A DNA stretch of 30,688 nucleotides. Source: Chloroflexota bacterium (GTDB lineage: Bacteria; Chloroflexota; Anaerolineae; B4-G1). The position numbers and the translations under genes are program-made. Location of the stretch: contig JAAEPW010000045.1 of assembly GCA_024232355.1 (NCBI GenBank), positions 1-30,688 of the forward strand. Direction: 5' to 3'. Under the pieces are notes generated by a model, which was not told the origin of the DNA, searched no databases, and was given only the letters and a program-made list of their open reading frames with translations. Each line of letters opens with the position of its first letter. Position 1 is the first letter of the stretch. Shown one piece after another: positions 14,949-22,689 of the stretch.

Positions 14949-17586
14949 TGCTACCCCTCGCCACTCCGTCACCACCCTGCCGCAACTGCACACCCCGCCG
15001 CTTCTCATGGCCGTTGTGGGTCATACTGCCAGGCACGGCACCATAGCCGCGTTCGACTGAGAAAATCATATAGCGGAGTGCGTCACAGTTGGAAACCAAG
15101 ACGCCGTTGGCAAAGAACGTGCCGGAGCTAGTCGCCAGATTGTAAACGTCGTGCTTTCCAGGCAGTTTTTCCACTTTTGCTACGGAGAGCATACGCACAT
15201 TCTTTCGAGCAAGTTTTCGCACCTGGGCTGGTGACTGGCTTTCCGCACATAACACAATCGTAGCTTCGCTTGTATGTTCCTTCCTTGTGTTTTCGTGCGT
15301 GCATCTCTCGGCGACCTTTGCTTCGTAGTTCTGATTCGCATTCCTTAGAACACGTCTTTCTCTTTTGCGTTCTTCCCTTGAGGTAAGTCGCTCCACACAC
15401 GATACATGATCGCATCCTTTGGAAATCGTTGGAACATTCTTTTGAACAGAAACACTTGCGTTTGCGTAGCTTGTATTCAACTGAAAACTTCCATAGACAT
15501 TGCGGGCACACCTTCCGTACAGGTAGGTTGGTTGTCCTGCGTTTCTCCGGGCCACTCGGAAAATGCCACTTCGCGTGATTCCCCTTCGTAAGAACTTCCA
15601 GATTGGCTGGCTGATTGTTCTCTTCATCGCCGTCAATGTGGTGTACGTGGCTTCCTTCAGGAATTGGCCCCACGCAATCCCTATAAACTTGCCGATGCAG
15701 CAACTCAGTTTTTCCGTTAACTCGACCTGAGAAATACCGGTTGGCACTCCTGAATGGTGAAGTGGGATACCTTCCCCACCGAATGCCATTGTATTCAATG
15801 ATTTCGACAGGTTGCCCACGGGAACCGGTTTCAGTACGGATTGCGGAGAGTTCAACACATTCACATTTCGGTCTTTGCTCTGACATAATGACACCCACTC
15901 ATTTCCGTCTACAGCAAGGGGATGTTGGGCTGTTCCAGTTAATACCCGACCATCGGTTAGTGTAATACGGTAAACCTCTGCATTGCGAGTTAAGACAGCA
16001 TCCGTTAATGCTATCGTTTCCCCGCGATGAGACAGCAGAACATCGCCTTGCTTTACTTGCTCGATCGGTACTAACTCTCCTTTAGAGTGTACTATAGTGC
16101 CTGCTATAAAACAAGTATCATCGTCACGTTTGAGTGGAGAAATCTTGGCTACCTGGGGATTCATGGTAACCCCCTGCGTCGGTTTCCGCCCCCTCATCCA
16201 ACGATACTTTCGCATTTCCTCAATCAAGTGAATACATCGCTTGTGAATGAAAATCCTTGGTCGGTTGTTAGCGGCCTGGATTTTCAACAACGACCGGATG
16301 CAATCAATGCCCTTCAGCACATCATTCGCCGCCATGTGTGTGGTAATGCCGCGAAAGTTGAACTCGTTTAACTCTCCCGGCCGTGAAGGATCGGCAAACG
16401 TGCCGAGATGCCACTGGCTTGGCGTAGGTTGGAACACCGGGCCGCTGGCGGTCAGTGCCTTGTCAGTTGCCCACTCGCCGGGCCATTGCCATTCAAGCGA
16501 CTTCTCGACAATGGCCTCGACGTGATCCAGAGTAATAGCGGCTTGGGAGTTGTTCCAGTATTCATCATAAATATACCAGTCACCCACACCATCTCGATAA
16601 CCCCAAATGCAGCAAAATGGATGCTCTTCACTCGCCCCCCAATCCACACCTCGATAATGTTGCACGCCCGGCGGGAATATCGTAGGACCGTCAACCACAT
16701 GCACGGCCGGGTTGAACGCCTGAAAAATCACACCCTCGAACGTCGCCAGTGCCCCGGTCATTCTGGTTTGCAACATTTCGTCGGGCACACCGGCGAAGAA
16801 GTTGTCGTACCATCCTTCGGCCAGGTTAGGCTTGTTCATTTCCGTGTTGCAGCGGTAGAACTCCCAACCCTCGGGCCGATCGTCCATTGCCTTCTCGATC
16901 CACAAGCAAAGCTCCGGCTCAATCGGCGTGAACTCGCAAAACTGGCCGCCGGGGTACATATACTCGCGGCAGCCGCGAAGGGTTTCGAGAAACAAGTCGA
17001 GTGGGAATTGTTCGGAGAACCAAAAGCCGCCGATGGATCGGGCCTGCAACGCCCGCCGCCCTTGTTCATAGCTCTTGAACTCTATCTGCCAATTCTTATT
17101 CGGGTCGCCGCCACGCTCCACCGGCCACGGCTTCAACGGCACAGCCAACGGCCAGTTTCGAGCGTGCTTCAACCACGAGATGTTTTCGTAGTCCACCTCA
17201 CACATCGGGATATGCCCGTGCCCGTAGAGTTTTTCGTCCCACGCCACACCGCATACCTGGTCGTAGGTGTTGCTGATAATCCAGAATGGAGTATTCTTTC
17301 GCGGTGGTGGTTGGCGATAGAGAAGAAACTGGGCGGTCTTAAAACTTGCAGCTTCTGTCGTGCCGGCGGCGTTGCCACCTACAAGCATGGAAACCATATC
17401 CCTCGAATTGCAAAACGACTCTTGCTGATCGAACTGCTCGGGCTTGTCGGGCCGTGGTACAAAATTAGCCCAGCCACATTCGGGGTCATTCAGTGCAGCC
17501 CACTGGCGTAGAACCGGATCGGACTGGATGACCGCAATGGCATCGTTGTGAAGTTCCGGCGGTATTTGTGATAGGGGGGAGAGCAT
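14881..17586 (-). CDS. terL: Terminase large subunit interrupted by an intein
   Basis: A 901-codon frame: N-extein 491 aa, intein 342 aa, C-extein 68 aa, giving a predicted 559-aa mature protein. The ATPase half has a Walker-A-like GGNAAGTTEA at about residue 69, with Thr where Lys is expected, and a Walker-B-like GGFWFSEQFP near 187. The nuclease half has GVDWGASEEHPF (first Asp) and TFADPSRPGEL (second Asp). The third motif is rebuilt after splicing as KRDDDT-CDALRYMIF. It packages DNA into the prohead together with the small subunit and portal. The C-terminus is Gly/Asn-rich (RGSNGNGNGHGNGSGR). The start codon follows the upstream stop by 2 nt, so translation is probably coupled. Confidence 0.9.
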   Translation of the reverse strand: MLSPLSQIPPELHNDAIAVIQSDPVLRQWAALNDPECGWANFVPRPDKPEQFDQQESFCNSRDMVSMLVGGNAAGTTEAASFKTAQFLLYRQPPPRKNTPFWIISNTYDQVCGVAWDEKLYGHGHIPMCEVDYENISWLKHARNWPLAVPLKPWPVERGGDPNKNWQIEFKSYEQGRRALQARSIGGFWFSEQFPLDLFLETLRGCREYMYPGGQFCEFTPIEPELCLWIEKAMDDRPEGWEFYRCNTEMNKPNLAEGWYDNFFAGVPDEMLQTRMTGALATFEGVIFQAFNPAVHVVDGPTIFPPGVQHYRGVDWGASEEHPFCCIWGYRDGVGDWYIYDEYWNNSQAAITLDHVEAIVEKSLEWQWPGEWATDKALTASGPVFQPTPSQWHLGTFADPSRPGELNEFNFRGITTHMAANDVLKGIDCIRSLLKIQAANNRPRIFIHKRCIHLIEEMRKYRWMRGRKPTQGVTMNPQVAKISPLKRDDDTCFIAGTIVHSKGELVPIEQVKQGDVLLSHRGETIALTDAVLTRNAEVYRITLTDGRVLTGTAQHPLAVDGNEWVSLCQSKDRNVNVLNSPQSVLKPVPVGNLSKSLNTMAFGGEGIPLHHSGVPTGISQVELTEKLSCCIGKFIGIAWGQFLKEATYTTLTAMKRTISQPIWKFLRRGITRSGIFRVARRNAGQPTYLYGRCARNVYGSFQLNTSYANASVSVQKNVPTISKGCDHVSCVERLTSREERKRERRVLRNANQNYEAKVAERCTHENTRKEHTSEATIVLCAESQSPAQVRKLARKNVRMLSVAKVEKLPGKHDVYNLATSSGTFFANGVLVSNCDALRYMIFSVERGYGAVPGSMTHNGHEKRRGVQLRQGGDGVARGSNGNGNGHGNGSGRLGAGFFNKG
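14914..14946 (-). other. Potential G-quadruplex (six GGG tracts with 3-nt loops)
   Basis: The coding strand carries six GGG tracts, each separated by exactly three bases. They encode the Gly-Asn/His/Ser repeat of the terminase C-terminus and, in another frame, the first residues of the overlapping 71-aa ORF, whose ATG lies 2 nt upstream. It meets the common G3N1-7 quadruplex pattern in both DNA and mRNA. Confidence 0.7.
15088..16113 (-). mobile_element. Intein in terminase large subunit
   Basis: The intein begins with Cys1 in block A (CFIAGTIVHSKGELVPIEQV). Block B is LTGTAQHPLAV, with the TxxH motif. It ends in block F/G (HDVYNLATSSGTFFANGVLV) with terminal Ser-Asn and a +1 Cys in the extein. 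The penultimate His typical of inteins is Ser here. Insertion lies between DDDT and CDALRY, the catalytic third aspartate region of the terminase nuclease, as expected for elements that choose conserved active sites. The middle 230 or so codons carry no recognisable endonuclease in this frame; an HNH gene is encoded there in another frame. Confidence 0.9.
15128..15886 (-). CDS. HNH homing endonuclease with three zinc fingers, nested out of frame in the intein
   Basis: A 252-residue protein in the -1 frame relative to the terminase/intein. Start taken at ATG 15886, with GAGTGGG about 8 nt upstream; a GTG at 15898 is the alternative. Residues about 48-105 are an HNH_3 domain (RYFSGRVNGK, LHRQVYRDCVGPIPEGSHV, HHIDGDEENNQPANLEVLT, GNH) with His82-His83, Asn95 and His104. 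Three Cys4-type zinc fingers follow (CPQC...CSKEC near 127, CIVC...CSKEC near 161, CVMC...CSKEC near 211), likely for target recognition. Its last codons overlap intein block F, so both proteins use the same bases. It probably spreads the intein by cutting intein-free terminase genes. Confidence 0.88.
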   Translation of the reverse strand: MSEQRPKCECVELSAIRTETGSRGQPVEIIEYNGIRWGRYPTSPFRSANRYFSGRVNGKTELLHRQVYRDCVGPIPEGSHVHHIDGDEENNQPANLEVLTKGNHAKWHFPSGPEKRRTTNLPVRKVCPQCLWKFSVEYKLRKRKCFCSKECSNDFQRMRSCIVCGATYLKGRTQKRKTCSKECESELRSKGRREMHARKHKEGTYKRSYDCVMCGKPVTSPGAKTCSKECAYALRSKSGKTAWKARRLQSGD

Positions 17587-17588
17587 GG

Positions 17589-18071
17589 TTATGTTTTCGG
17601 CTTCGTGATCTCAAGCGTGGCTGATATTGGCCTCCCATTACTATCAAAAGTACACCGAAAGCTATCGACTTCCATCAAGTTACCATGCAGGACGACGTTA
17701 TCTCCAGCCCGGAAACTGCTTAGGTCGATGGGTACGTTACTAAATGCCAAGGCGAGATTCAGTTTTTCTTCCAACTCACCCAACCGAGCTAGGATTCTAT
17801 CGCCAAGTAGTTCAGCTTCAGTTGGCTTATGCTTTACCAAAGACCGGGAAACCCGAAGGCAACCAAGAGTACCGCGAGGGCCTACGAGGATCTCATCATT
17901 TGGCCTATCAAAGCTAATTATCTGACACTCGCCTATGCCCTCAACTATGACTTTATCTCTTATGGCAAACCGGGGTTCTGGCGTCTCCCCAAGAGTGTTC
18001 CTCTTCGGCGGCGTCGGTGGCCATGGCCCAACCCAGTTCGACGGACGTGGTTCTGTGATTGAATTACTCAC
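17589..18071 (-). CDS. Hypothetical protein upstream of terminase, 160 aa
   Basis: Starts at a GTG that overlaps the upstream stop (GTGA) and ends 2 nt before the terminase start, so it is tightly coupled on both sides. The N-terminus is Pro-rich (RPSNWVGPWPPTPPKRN). Two beta-rich parts follow: FAIRDKVIVEGIGECQIISF with a short KOW/SH3-like look, and FRAGDNVVLHGNLMEVDSF, separated by a helix (AELLGDRILARLGELEEKL). No family recognised. The 'GDKV...G.G.I' pattern is shared with its upstream neighbour and may mark a common beta-barrel module. Confidence 0.7.
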   Translation of the reverse strand: MSNSITEPRPSNWVGPWPPTPPKRNTLGETPEPRFAIRDKVIVEGIGECQIISFDRPNDEILVGPRGTLGCLRVSRSLVKHKPTEAELLGDRILARLGELEEKLNLALAFSNVPIDLSSFRAGDNVVLHGNLMEVDSFRCTFDSNGRPISATLEITKPKT

Positions 18072-19894
18072 GATATTACCTCCCAGTCAGCATCATCTTC
18101 TCCCTCCCACATCGACATAGCCTCACGCGAAACACGAGCCCCTGATTGCTTACGAGATTGCCTCTGATTTTCATAGGCTTCATTTACTATCTTCTCTTCT
18201 TCTGTCTCCACAACATTGACGGGATAACGCAACTCGTTATCAACACCATCCTCGCTCGTTTCCAATTGCACATCGATCATAGTGCAATCAGTTACGGGAT
18301 ATTCGATTACACTTCCCGGTCCGTCGGGGGTATAGACCCGCTCGCCTTTGGTGAATAACGGTTCTTCTTTTGCACACTTCGGACATGTGAAACCATGGTA
18401 GAGATTGTGTTTTTCACATTCCGGTGACCCGCCGTGGTGAATGCACAGATGGGGGTGAGGTGGCTCTGACTCCGGCTTGGAGTCGGGTTCATCCTCGGCC
18501 CCCCTTCCAAAACATCGCCCCAGTCCCTTGAGAAACTCCTTTTGTTCGTCAGGAAACAACCGATAGAAAAAGCGACCAATAACGCCAGCACCCGGATAGG
18601 GTTTTTCTTCCTCAACGGGCGGCTTCACTTTACCACAACCCAAAGCCTCTTCCGCTTCCTCAAGCGGCCAAACCTCATGGGTACAAAAGATACATGAAGC
18701 TATCCCTTCAAGGGGACTGTCGAGCTTAACCTCAACGCATGTTGACAATTGTAAGTCGCCCGGAATGATTCGCGATATTGTACCGATACCCATGGGTGAA
18801 ACAACGCGGTTACCGACCACATGCGATCGCCACTCAACTTTGTCGCCGGAGGTGAAGGCCGGTGTGGGGTTGGTAGCTGGTTCCGGTTTCTGCTTTTCCT
18901 CTTCCATCCGAGCAATATCCTCCCGTAGTTGCTTAATAATTTTGGCTTGGTAATGATTTTCCAAAGAAAGGACTTCGTTTGATCTTCGCATCTCGGCATT
19001 ACCTACAACAATCCCCTCACGATCGACAATGGCAGGATTGTGTTCCGGCTCTGGCTCTGGTTCCCCAAACTCCGGTATCTCTTCAGTCACTGGAATGACC
19101 GGGAAACTGCGGCTCCAGATTATCAGCTTTTGTGTGTGCCCGTGCTTGTCGATTTGTATTTCTGCAATCATAGAATCAGACGGAAGGCCCTTCACGAGCA
19201 GGAAATTAAGCAACCAAGACCATTCACATCCTTGGCTGTATCTCTCTAGGGCCTGTAGGGTCACAAAGAATCCCTTGGTCTGAATATCCCTACACAATTC
19301 AGGTCTTATTGCCCTTAGCTGGCGTGACTTCAGCATCCAGCTACTGTTATGGCCAAATGCCGTGAAGTCATCGGGTGATTTGATTTCCTCAGCGTTCGGC
19401 GATTCGGTTTCATCGACTTCCGCTTCCATGTCCGCTTCCGCTACCGTGGCTCTTGGCCTCAAATGCTCCCCCCTGGCCCTCGCGTCCGCCTCCGCCTTCA
19501 GTTTGTCAGCCGCTTCCTTGGACTTGATCTTTCCTTCTTCCATCGCCTTCTCGACCATCGGCTTGTCTACTTCATGGTTGTATTCGGGAAACTGTTCACT
19601 TTCTGAAACGATAGGAAAATGTCGATTACAAAGCAAGACAATAGCTTGCAGACCACCCCCTTCTTCGTCGTCAACGTGAACCACTTCCGTATGCTTCGGA
19701 AGAGTTCGGTAAAGTTTATGACCGACTTCGGCTATCCTGCCGTATCGGTTATCCTTGCCTGCGGTGGCCGCCGTCGATGAACTATCGACACGCATCCATT
19801 TTACTCTTCGCGTCCTCAATCCCGAAGGTATACTGGTGCCTTTCGGAAAATGCAACGGCCGCATATCCTCGATAGTTCTCTTTCTCTCACTCAT
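18068..19894 (-). CDS. Large hypothetical protein with repeated SH3-like and zinc-binding segments, 608 aa
   Basis: Start chosen at ATG 19894 (MSERKRTIEDMRPLHFPKG) because GGAG lies 7 nt upstream; the frame is open further but with poor sequence. Recognisable pieces are a charged helical region (EEGKIKSKEAADKLKAEADA), Pro/Glu repeats (EPEPEPEHN) and a coiled coil (ENHYQAKIIKQLREDIARM). There are two barrel-like segments, FTSGDKVEWRSHVVGNRVVS and FTKGERVYTPDGPGSVIEY. A Cys/His cluster (HLCIHHGGSPEC, FTCPKCAKEEPLF) could bind zinc. It overlaps the next gene by 4 nt. Function unknown. Its place between the terminase subunits hints at a packaging or regulatory role, but that is only context. Confidence 0.7.
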   Translation of the reverse strand: MSERKRTIEDMRPLHFPKGTSIPSGLRTRRVKWMRVDSSSTAATAGKDNRYGRIAEVGHKLYRTLPKHTEVVHVDDEEGGGLQAIVLLCNRHFPIVSESEQFPEYNHEVDKPMVEKAMEEGKIKSKEAADKLKAEADARARGEHLRPRATVAEADMEAEVDETESPNAEEIKSPDDFTAFGHNSSWMLKSRQLRAIRPELCRDIQTKGFFVTLQALERYSQGCEWSWLLNFLLVKGLPSDSMIAEIQIDKHGHTQKLIIWSRSFPVIPVTEEIPEFGEPEPEPEHNPAIVDREGIVVGNAEMRRSNEVLSLENHYQAKIIKQLREDIARMEEEKQKPEPATNPTPAFTSGDKVEWRSHVVGNRVVSPMGIGTISRIIPGDLQLSTCVEVKLDSPLEGIASCIFCTHEVWPLEEAEEALGCGKVKPPVEEEKPYPGAGVIGRFFYRLFPDEQKEFLKGLGRCFGRGAEDEPDSKPESEPPHPHLCIHHGGSPECEKHNLYHGFTCPKCAKEEPLFTKGERVYTPDGPGSVIEYPVTDCTMIDVQLETSEDGVDNELRYPVNVVETEEEKIVNEAYENQRQSRKQSGARVSREAMSMWEGEDDADWEVIS

Positions 19895-19931
19895 AATGAT
19901 TCTCCAATCAGTGAGTTTGCCCGAGTTTAAC

Positions 19932-20120
19932 TTACGGTTTCGGCATCGCCTCAATCCTTGATTCTATTGCCAAAGTACCCGGCTCAAAGCCAAGACACCT
20001 CGCGACCTCAACTCCAATCTGGTGGGTCACTTCCAGGGCAGCACAAGGGCCGCCAACGATCCCCGAAATCTCAATACGAAGTTCCTGCCGTTCGTCAGCT
20101 TTGTCCTTTTCCTCGCTCAT
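19932..20120 (-). CDS. Small hypothetical protein, 62 aa
   Basis: ATG 20120 follows GGAG at 6 nt, in the same 'gattGGAGAAT' leader as the next gene. The product is acidic at first (MSEEKDKADERQELRIEIS), then GIVGGPCAALEVTHQIGVEV and RCLGFEPGTLAIESRIE. Composition suits a compact alpha/beta fold. No family recognised. It lies between the terminase small subunit and the 608-aa gene with gaps of 31 and 37 nt. Confidence 0.65.
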   Translation of the reverse strand: MSEEKDKADERQELRIEISGIVGGPCAALEVTHQIGVEVARCLGFEPGTLAIESRIEAMPKP

Positions 20121-20151
20121 GTCATTCTCCAATCTACGGATTGTCCAGCCC

Positions 20152-20802
20152 CTAATTCAACTCCATCTCCAATTGAGCATCGGAAAACCGCTTCCGCTTC
20201 TCAACCCCCGCAACCAACCGCGTCAACATTGCCTCATCGACTTCGCCAGGCGTCATCCCCGCCACTCGCAATTCACCACCATGATTTATGTCGAGCTTCG
20301 ACGCCGCATAGTAGCCGCCGACCTTCGCCCGGAACTCGATGCACCACTGAATGACATTGACCCAGTGAGTTTCACCGGTGGTTTTCGCCTGTGATAGAAT
20401 CTTCTCGACGATTCGCAACTTACCGACACCGTCAACAAGAGCCTGCTTGATGACTTTTTTGGTCTGCGGGCTACAGGATTTCTCAAACCTATCCCACGCC
20501 ATTCGTTCAATCATTGATATTCGAGCCAAGTCCTCCGTGACCGAAACGATCTGCTCTTCCTTCCATGCTGGCTTGACACGTTCTTCCAGATGCTTGGTTA
20601 CGGTCTTTCGATCAACGCCAACTTCCCGGGCGATGTCCATCTTTGTCGCGCCCTTCAGATACATACTGGCGATTTTCGCAAGTACGCCAGGCGTGATAGG
20701 GCTTCTTCCCTTCTTCATCCTGCCCCTGGGGTTTTTGCTGGTCGACTCTATCGGCTTCCTGATTCGTCGCTTTGGTTTTGGTTTTGGTTCTGGCTCTACC
20801 AT
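20152..20802 (-). CDS. terS: Terminase small subunit-like DNA-binding protein
   Basis: A 216-residue protein. ATG 20802 follows GGGAG at 6 nt. The N-terminus is basic and Pro-rich (EPEPKPKPKRRIRKP). A helix-turn-helix covers residues about 40-72 (VLAKIASMYLKGATKMDIA, REVGVDRKTVTKHLEERVK). A helical segment follows (ISMIERMAWDRFEKS, KKVIKQALVDGVGK, VEKILSQ), then an oligomerisation-type C-terminal part. Length, the N-terminal HTH and the position upstream of the large subunit fit terminase small subunits, which bind the packaging site as a ring. Four genes separate the two subunits, which is looser than usual. A different HTH regulator is the main alternative. Confidence 0.65.
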   Translation of the reverse strand: MVEPEPKPKPKRRIRKPIESTSKNPRGRMKKGRSPITPGVLAKIASMYLKGATKMDIAREVGVDRKTVTKHLEERVKPAWKEEQIVSVTEDLARISMIERMAWDRFEKSCSPQTKKVIKQALVDGVGKLRIVEKILSQAKTTGETHWVNVIQWCIEFRAKVGGYYAASKLDINHGGELRVAGMTPGEVDEAMLTRLVAGVEKRKRFSDAQLEMELN

Positions 20803-20811
20803 AACAACTCC

Positions 20812-21972
20812 CTACGCCTCGACTGGCGTTTCTGTTGTCGGTTCAGCCGCCGCCCCGAAGGCTTCGGGCTGCTGCTTGAACCGCTTGATAACCGCGTTGA
20901 CCTTCTGGCGGGAAATCGTTTCATCCTCTGTGGTGAGAGTGCGGGAGATTTCGCCGGGTTTGATACCCTCTTGATGGAGGCTGACGATGTGTTGCTCCAG
21001 GGTCATCGTAGTGCCGCTGTCGTCACTGACGGGAAACGTGCCGTCACCGTCGCCAATGGATTCTTCGGCTTGTTTCTGCCACGGCATCGGGCGGGCCACC
21101 GGCGGGGCCTCTGGGGCAGATTCGACCCTCGTTTCCATGCCCGCATCCCGCCGCTTCCCTTCGACTTCCGCATCAATCGCCCGCTCAGTGGCTTCGTTTA
21201 TCTCAGGCCCGTGGGTGCCCCGCTCGGTTTGTGGCGATGGATAGTTTTCCATCGGCCGCTGAATACCCGCTTCGTCACAATCGGCGAAGACTTGCTCGAC
21301 AGTGCAGTTCTTCATATCTGCAATCTGTTCGGCCGACACACCTTCAGTAACCAACTGCTCAAGCGATTCAGGGGCCACGGCTTCCATCTTCTCAAGTTTC
21401 TTCTCCCGCGTCTCGCGAGCTCGGGCGACCGCCGCGTCCTGATCGGCCTGCCGTTTCAGTCGCCGCCGCTCCTGTGGCGACACAAATCCTTCGCCAGTGT
21501 GCGTGCCCGGCTTGGCCTTCTCTTCACGGAGTTTGTCGAGATCAGCGGAACCGTCAGACAGAAACCACTCGTAGATTGCACATATCTGGTTATCGTTGAC
21601 GCCCTGCTTTTCCAGTTCCTTGATAGTTTCGAGCCTGACCGATTGCCGGGGCACGGCGTCTTGTCGAGCAGCCGCCACCCGCTCCATTGCGAACCAGAAA
21701 TCCTGCGACGGCATGGCGGCCGTGTCGCCACTGACCTCCGCCGCTTTCTTCCAAGCGTTCCATGAATCGGTCAGGGTTTCGACTTCCTTGTTCAACACCC
21801 GACAATCCGCCGGGGTGTCGCCGGTCGAGAAAACCTCCACCATATCGTCGACGGCCGCTTGAAACGGGTCGGTGATGTAGGGGATGTCCGACTCCGACCA
21901 TTCGGCGTGGACTAGGGCTACCGCGTCGGCGACGTCGAATAGATGTTTTCTGCGTTCGGATGTAGCTACCAT
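20812..21972 (-). CDS. Multi-HTH hypothetical protein, 386 aa
   Basis: ATG 21972 follows GGAG at 10 nt. At least three helix-turn-helix-like units are visible: KELEKQGVNDNQICAIYEW (about 119-137), LEQLVTEGVSAEQIADMKN (about 203-221) and HIVSLHQEGIKPGEISRTL (about 328-346). Each has the 'EG....QI' core also used by the neighbouring terminase small subunit. A highly charged helix (RRRLKRQADQDAAVARARE) and disordered Pro/Ala/Glu stretches join them. It ends 10 nt before the terminase small-subunit start, so the two are co-translated. A DNA-binding role in packaging or transcription is likely; specifics are unknown. Confidence 0.7.
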   Translation of the reverse strand: MVATSERRKHLFDVADAVALVHAEWSESDIPYITDPFQAAVDDMVEVFSTGDTPADCRVLNKEVETLTDSWNAWKKAAEVSGDTAAMPSQDFWFAMERVAAARQDAVPRQSVRLETIKELEKQGVNDNQICAIYEWFLSDGSADLDKLREEKAKPGTHTGEGFVSPQERRRLKRQADQDAAVARARETREKKLEKMEAVAPESLEQLVTEGVSAEQIADMKNCTVEQVFADCDEAGIQRPMENYPSPQTERGTHGPEINEATERAIDAEVEGKRRDAGMETRVESAPEAPPVARPMPWQKQAEESIGDGDGTFPVSDDSGTTMTLEQHIVSLHQEGIKPGEISRTLTTEDETISRQKVNAVIKRFKQQPEAFGAAAEPTTETPVEA

Positions 21973-21990
21973 GAGTTTTTTTCTCCAGGT

Positions 21991-22323
21991 TTAGGTTTGT
22001 CGTTTTAGTTTGTCGCGATTGCGATACTCTTCCTTAACTATCCCACCCCACATTTTTCCGATGCCAGCCGGACAGCGTAAAGCGATGACTTCATCGGATG
22101 AGAAGACGATATTCTGAATATAATGATCGAGTTGCCATACAATGAACCATTTTCGCCAGAGGACTTGCCACACTAATTGAATATCACCATCGCCAACCGC
22201 CTCAGTAAACGCATCAACAACGGCGTAAATGTTCTCCCTTTCTTTGTCTATTACCGTGACTTCTTCCCATCTTTTGCGATTGACAATCTTCCACGGAAAC
22301 CACCTTGCCAAAAACTTCCTCAT
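21991..22323 (-). CDS. Hypothetical protein, 110 aa
   Basis: ATG 22323 follows GGAAGG at about 7 nt. The product has a basic amphipathic start (MRKFLARWFPWKIVNRKRW), then a Trp-rich helical middle (DIQLVWQVLWRKWFIVWQL) and SSDEVIALRCPAGIGKMWG. The Trp/aromatic content is unusual. It could associate with a membrane or a partner helix, but there is no clear transmembrane segment. It lies 18 nt before the multi-HTH gene start. No family recognised. Confidence 0.65.
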   Translation of the reverse strand: MRKFLARWFPWKIVNRKRWEEVTVIDKERENIYAVVDAFTEAVGDGDIQLVWQVLWRKWFIVWQLDHYIQNIVFSSDEVIALRCPAGIGKMWGGIVKEEYRNRDKLKRQT

Positions 22324-22350
22324 AACTCTACCTTCCGACTTCCCTTTGTT

Positions 22351-22635
22351 TCAATGCGTATAAAAAAAATGTGTCGCCACTACCACAACCACACCAACCA
22401 CCACACCGGAAACAACACCAGCCACCCAGCCACTAATTCGTCGCCTGTCGGCCTTCTCGGCTTCAACAACCGCCATCCGTGAGTCTATGCTCTTCCCGTT
22501 CCCCATAACAATTTTGCGACAGGCCGCACAACTACCCTCGATACGACTCACCGCAGCGTCAGTCTTTCGCTGCAACTCCATAAACTTGTCTATTCGTTCG
22601 TGGATCCGTTGTGCATCGGCTGCCGTAAAAGCCAT
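22351..22635 (-). CDS. Tail-anchored small membrane protein (haemolysin XhlA/holin-associated type)
   Basis: A 94-residue protein. ATG 22635 follows GAGGAT. The first 65 residues are a charged helix, likely coiled coil (AQRIHERIDKFMELQRKTDA, SRMAVVEAEKADRRRISGW) with a CAAC pair. The C-terminus is one Gly/Val membrane segment (WVAGVVSGVVVGVVVVVATH). This layout, a coiled coil followed by one C-terminal helix, is that of XhlA-like phage membrane proteins that work with holins. Whether it acts in lysis is inference, as the other lysis-like genes are about 5 kb upstream. Confidence 0.65.
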   Translation of the reverse strand: MAFTAADAQRIHERIDKFMELQRKTDAAVSRIEGSCAACRKIVMGNGKSIDSRMAVVEAEKADRRRISGWVAGVVSGVVVGVVVVVATHFFYTH

Positions 22636-22689
22636 AGGGTAAATCCTCTGAACAGGTTTTTGTATCGCATAAGCACAAACCGCAGCACG

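Noticed and set aside
16408..17511. 367-codon plus-strand frame opposite the terminase N-extein
   Set aside because: Antisense to conserved terminase motifs; composition and lack of a ribosome site mark it as a shadow.
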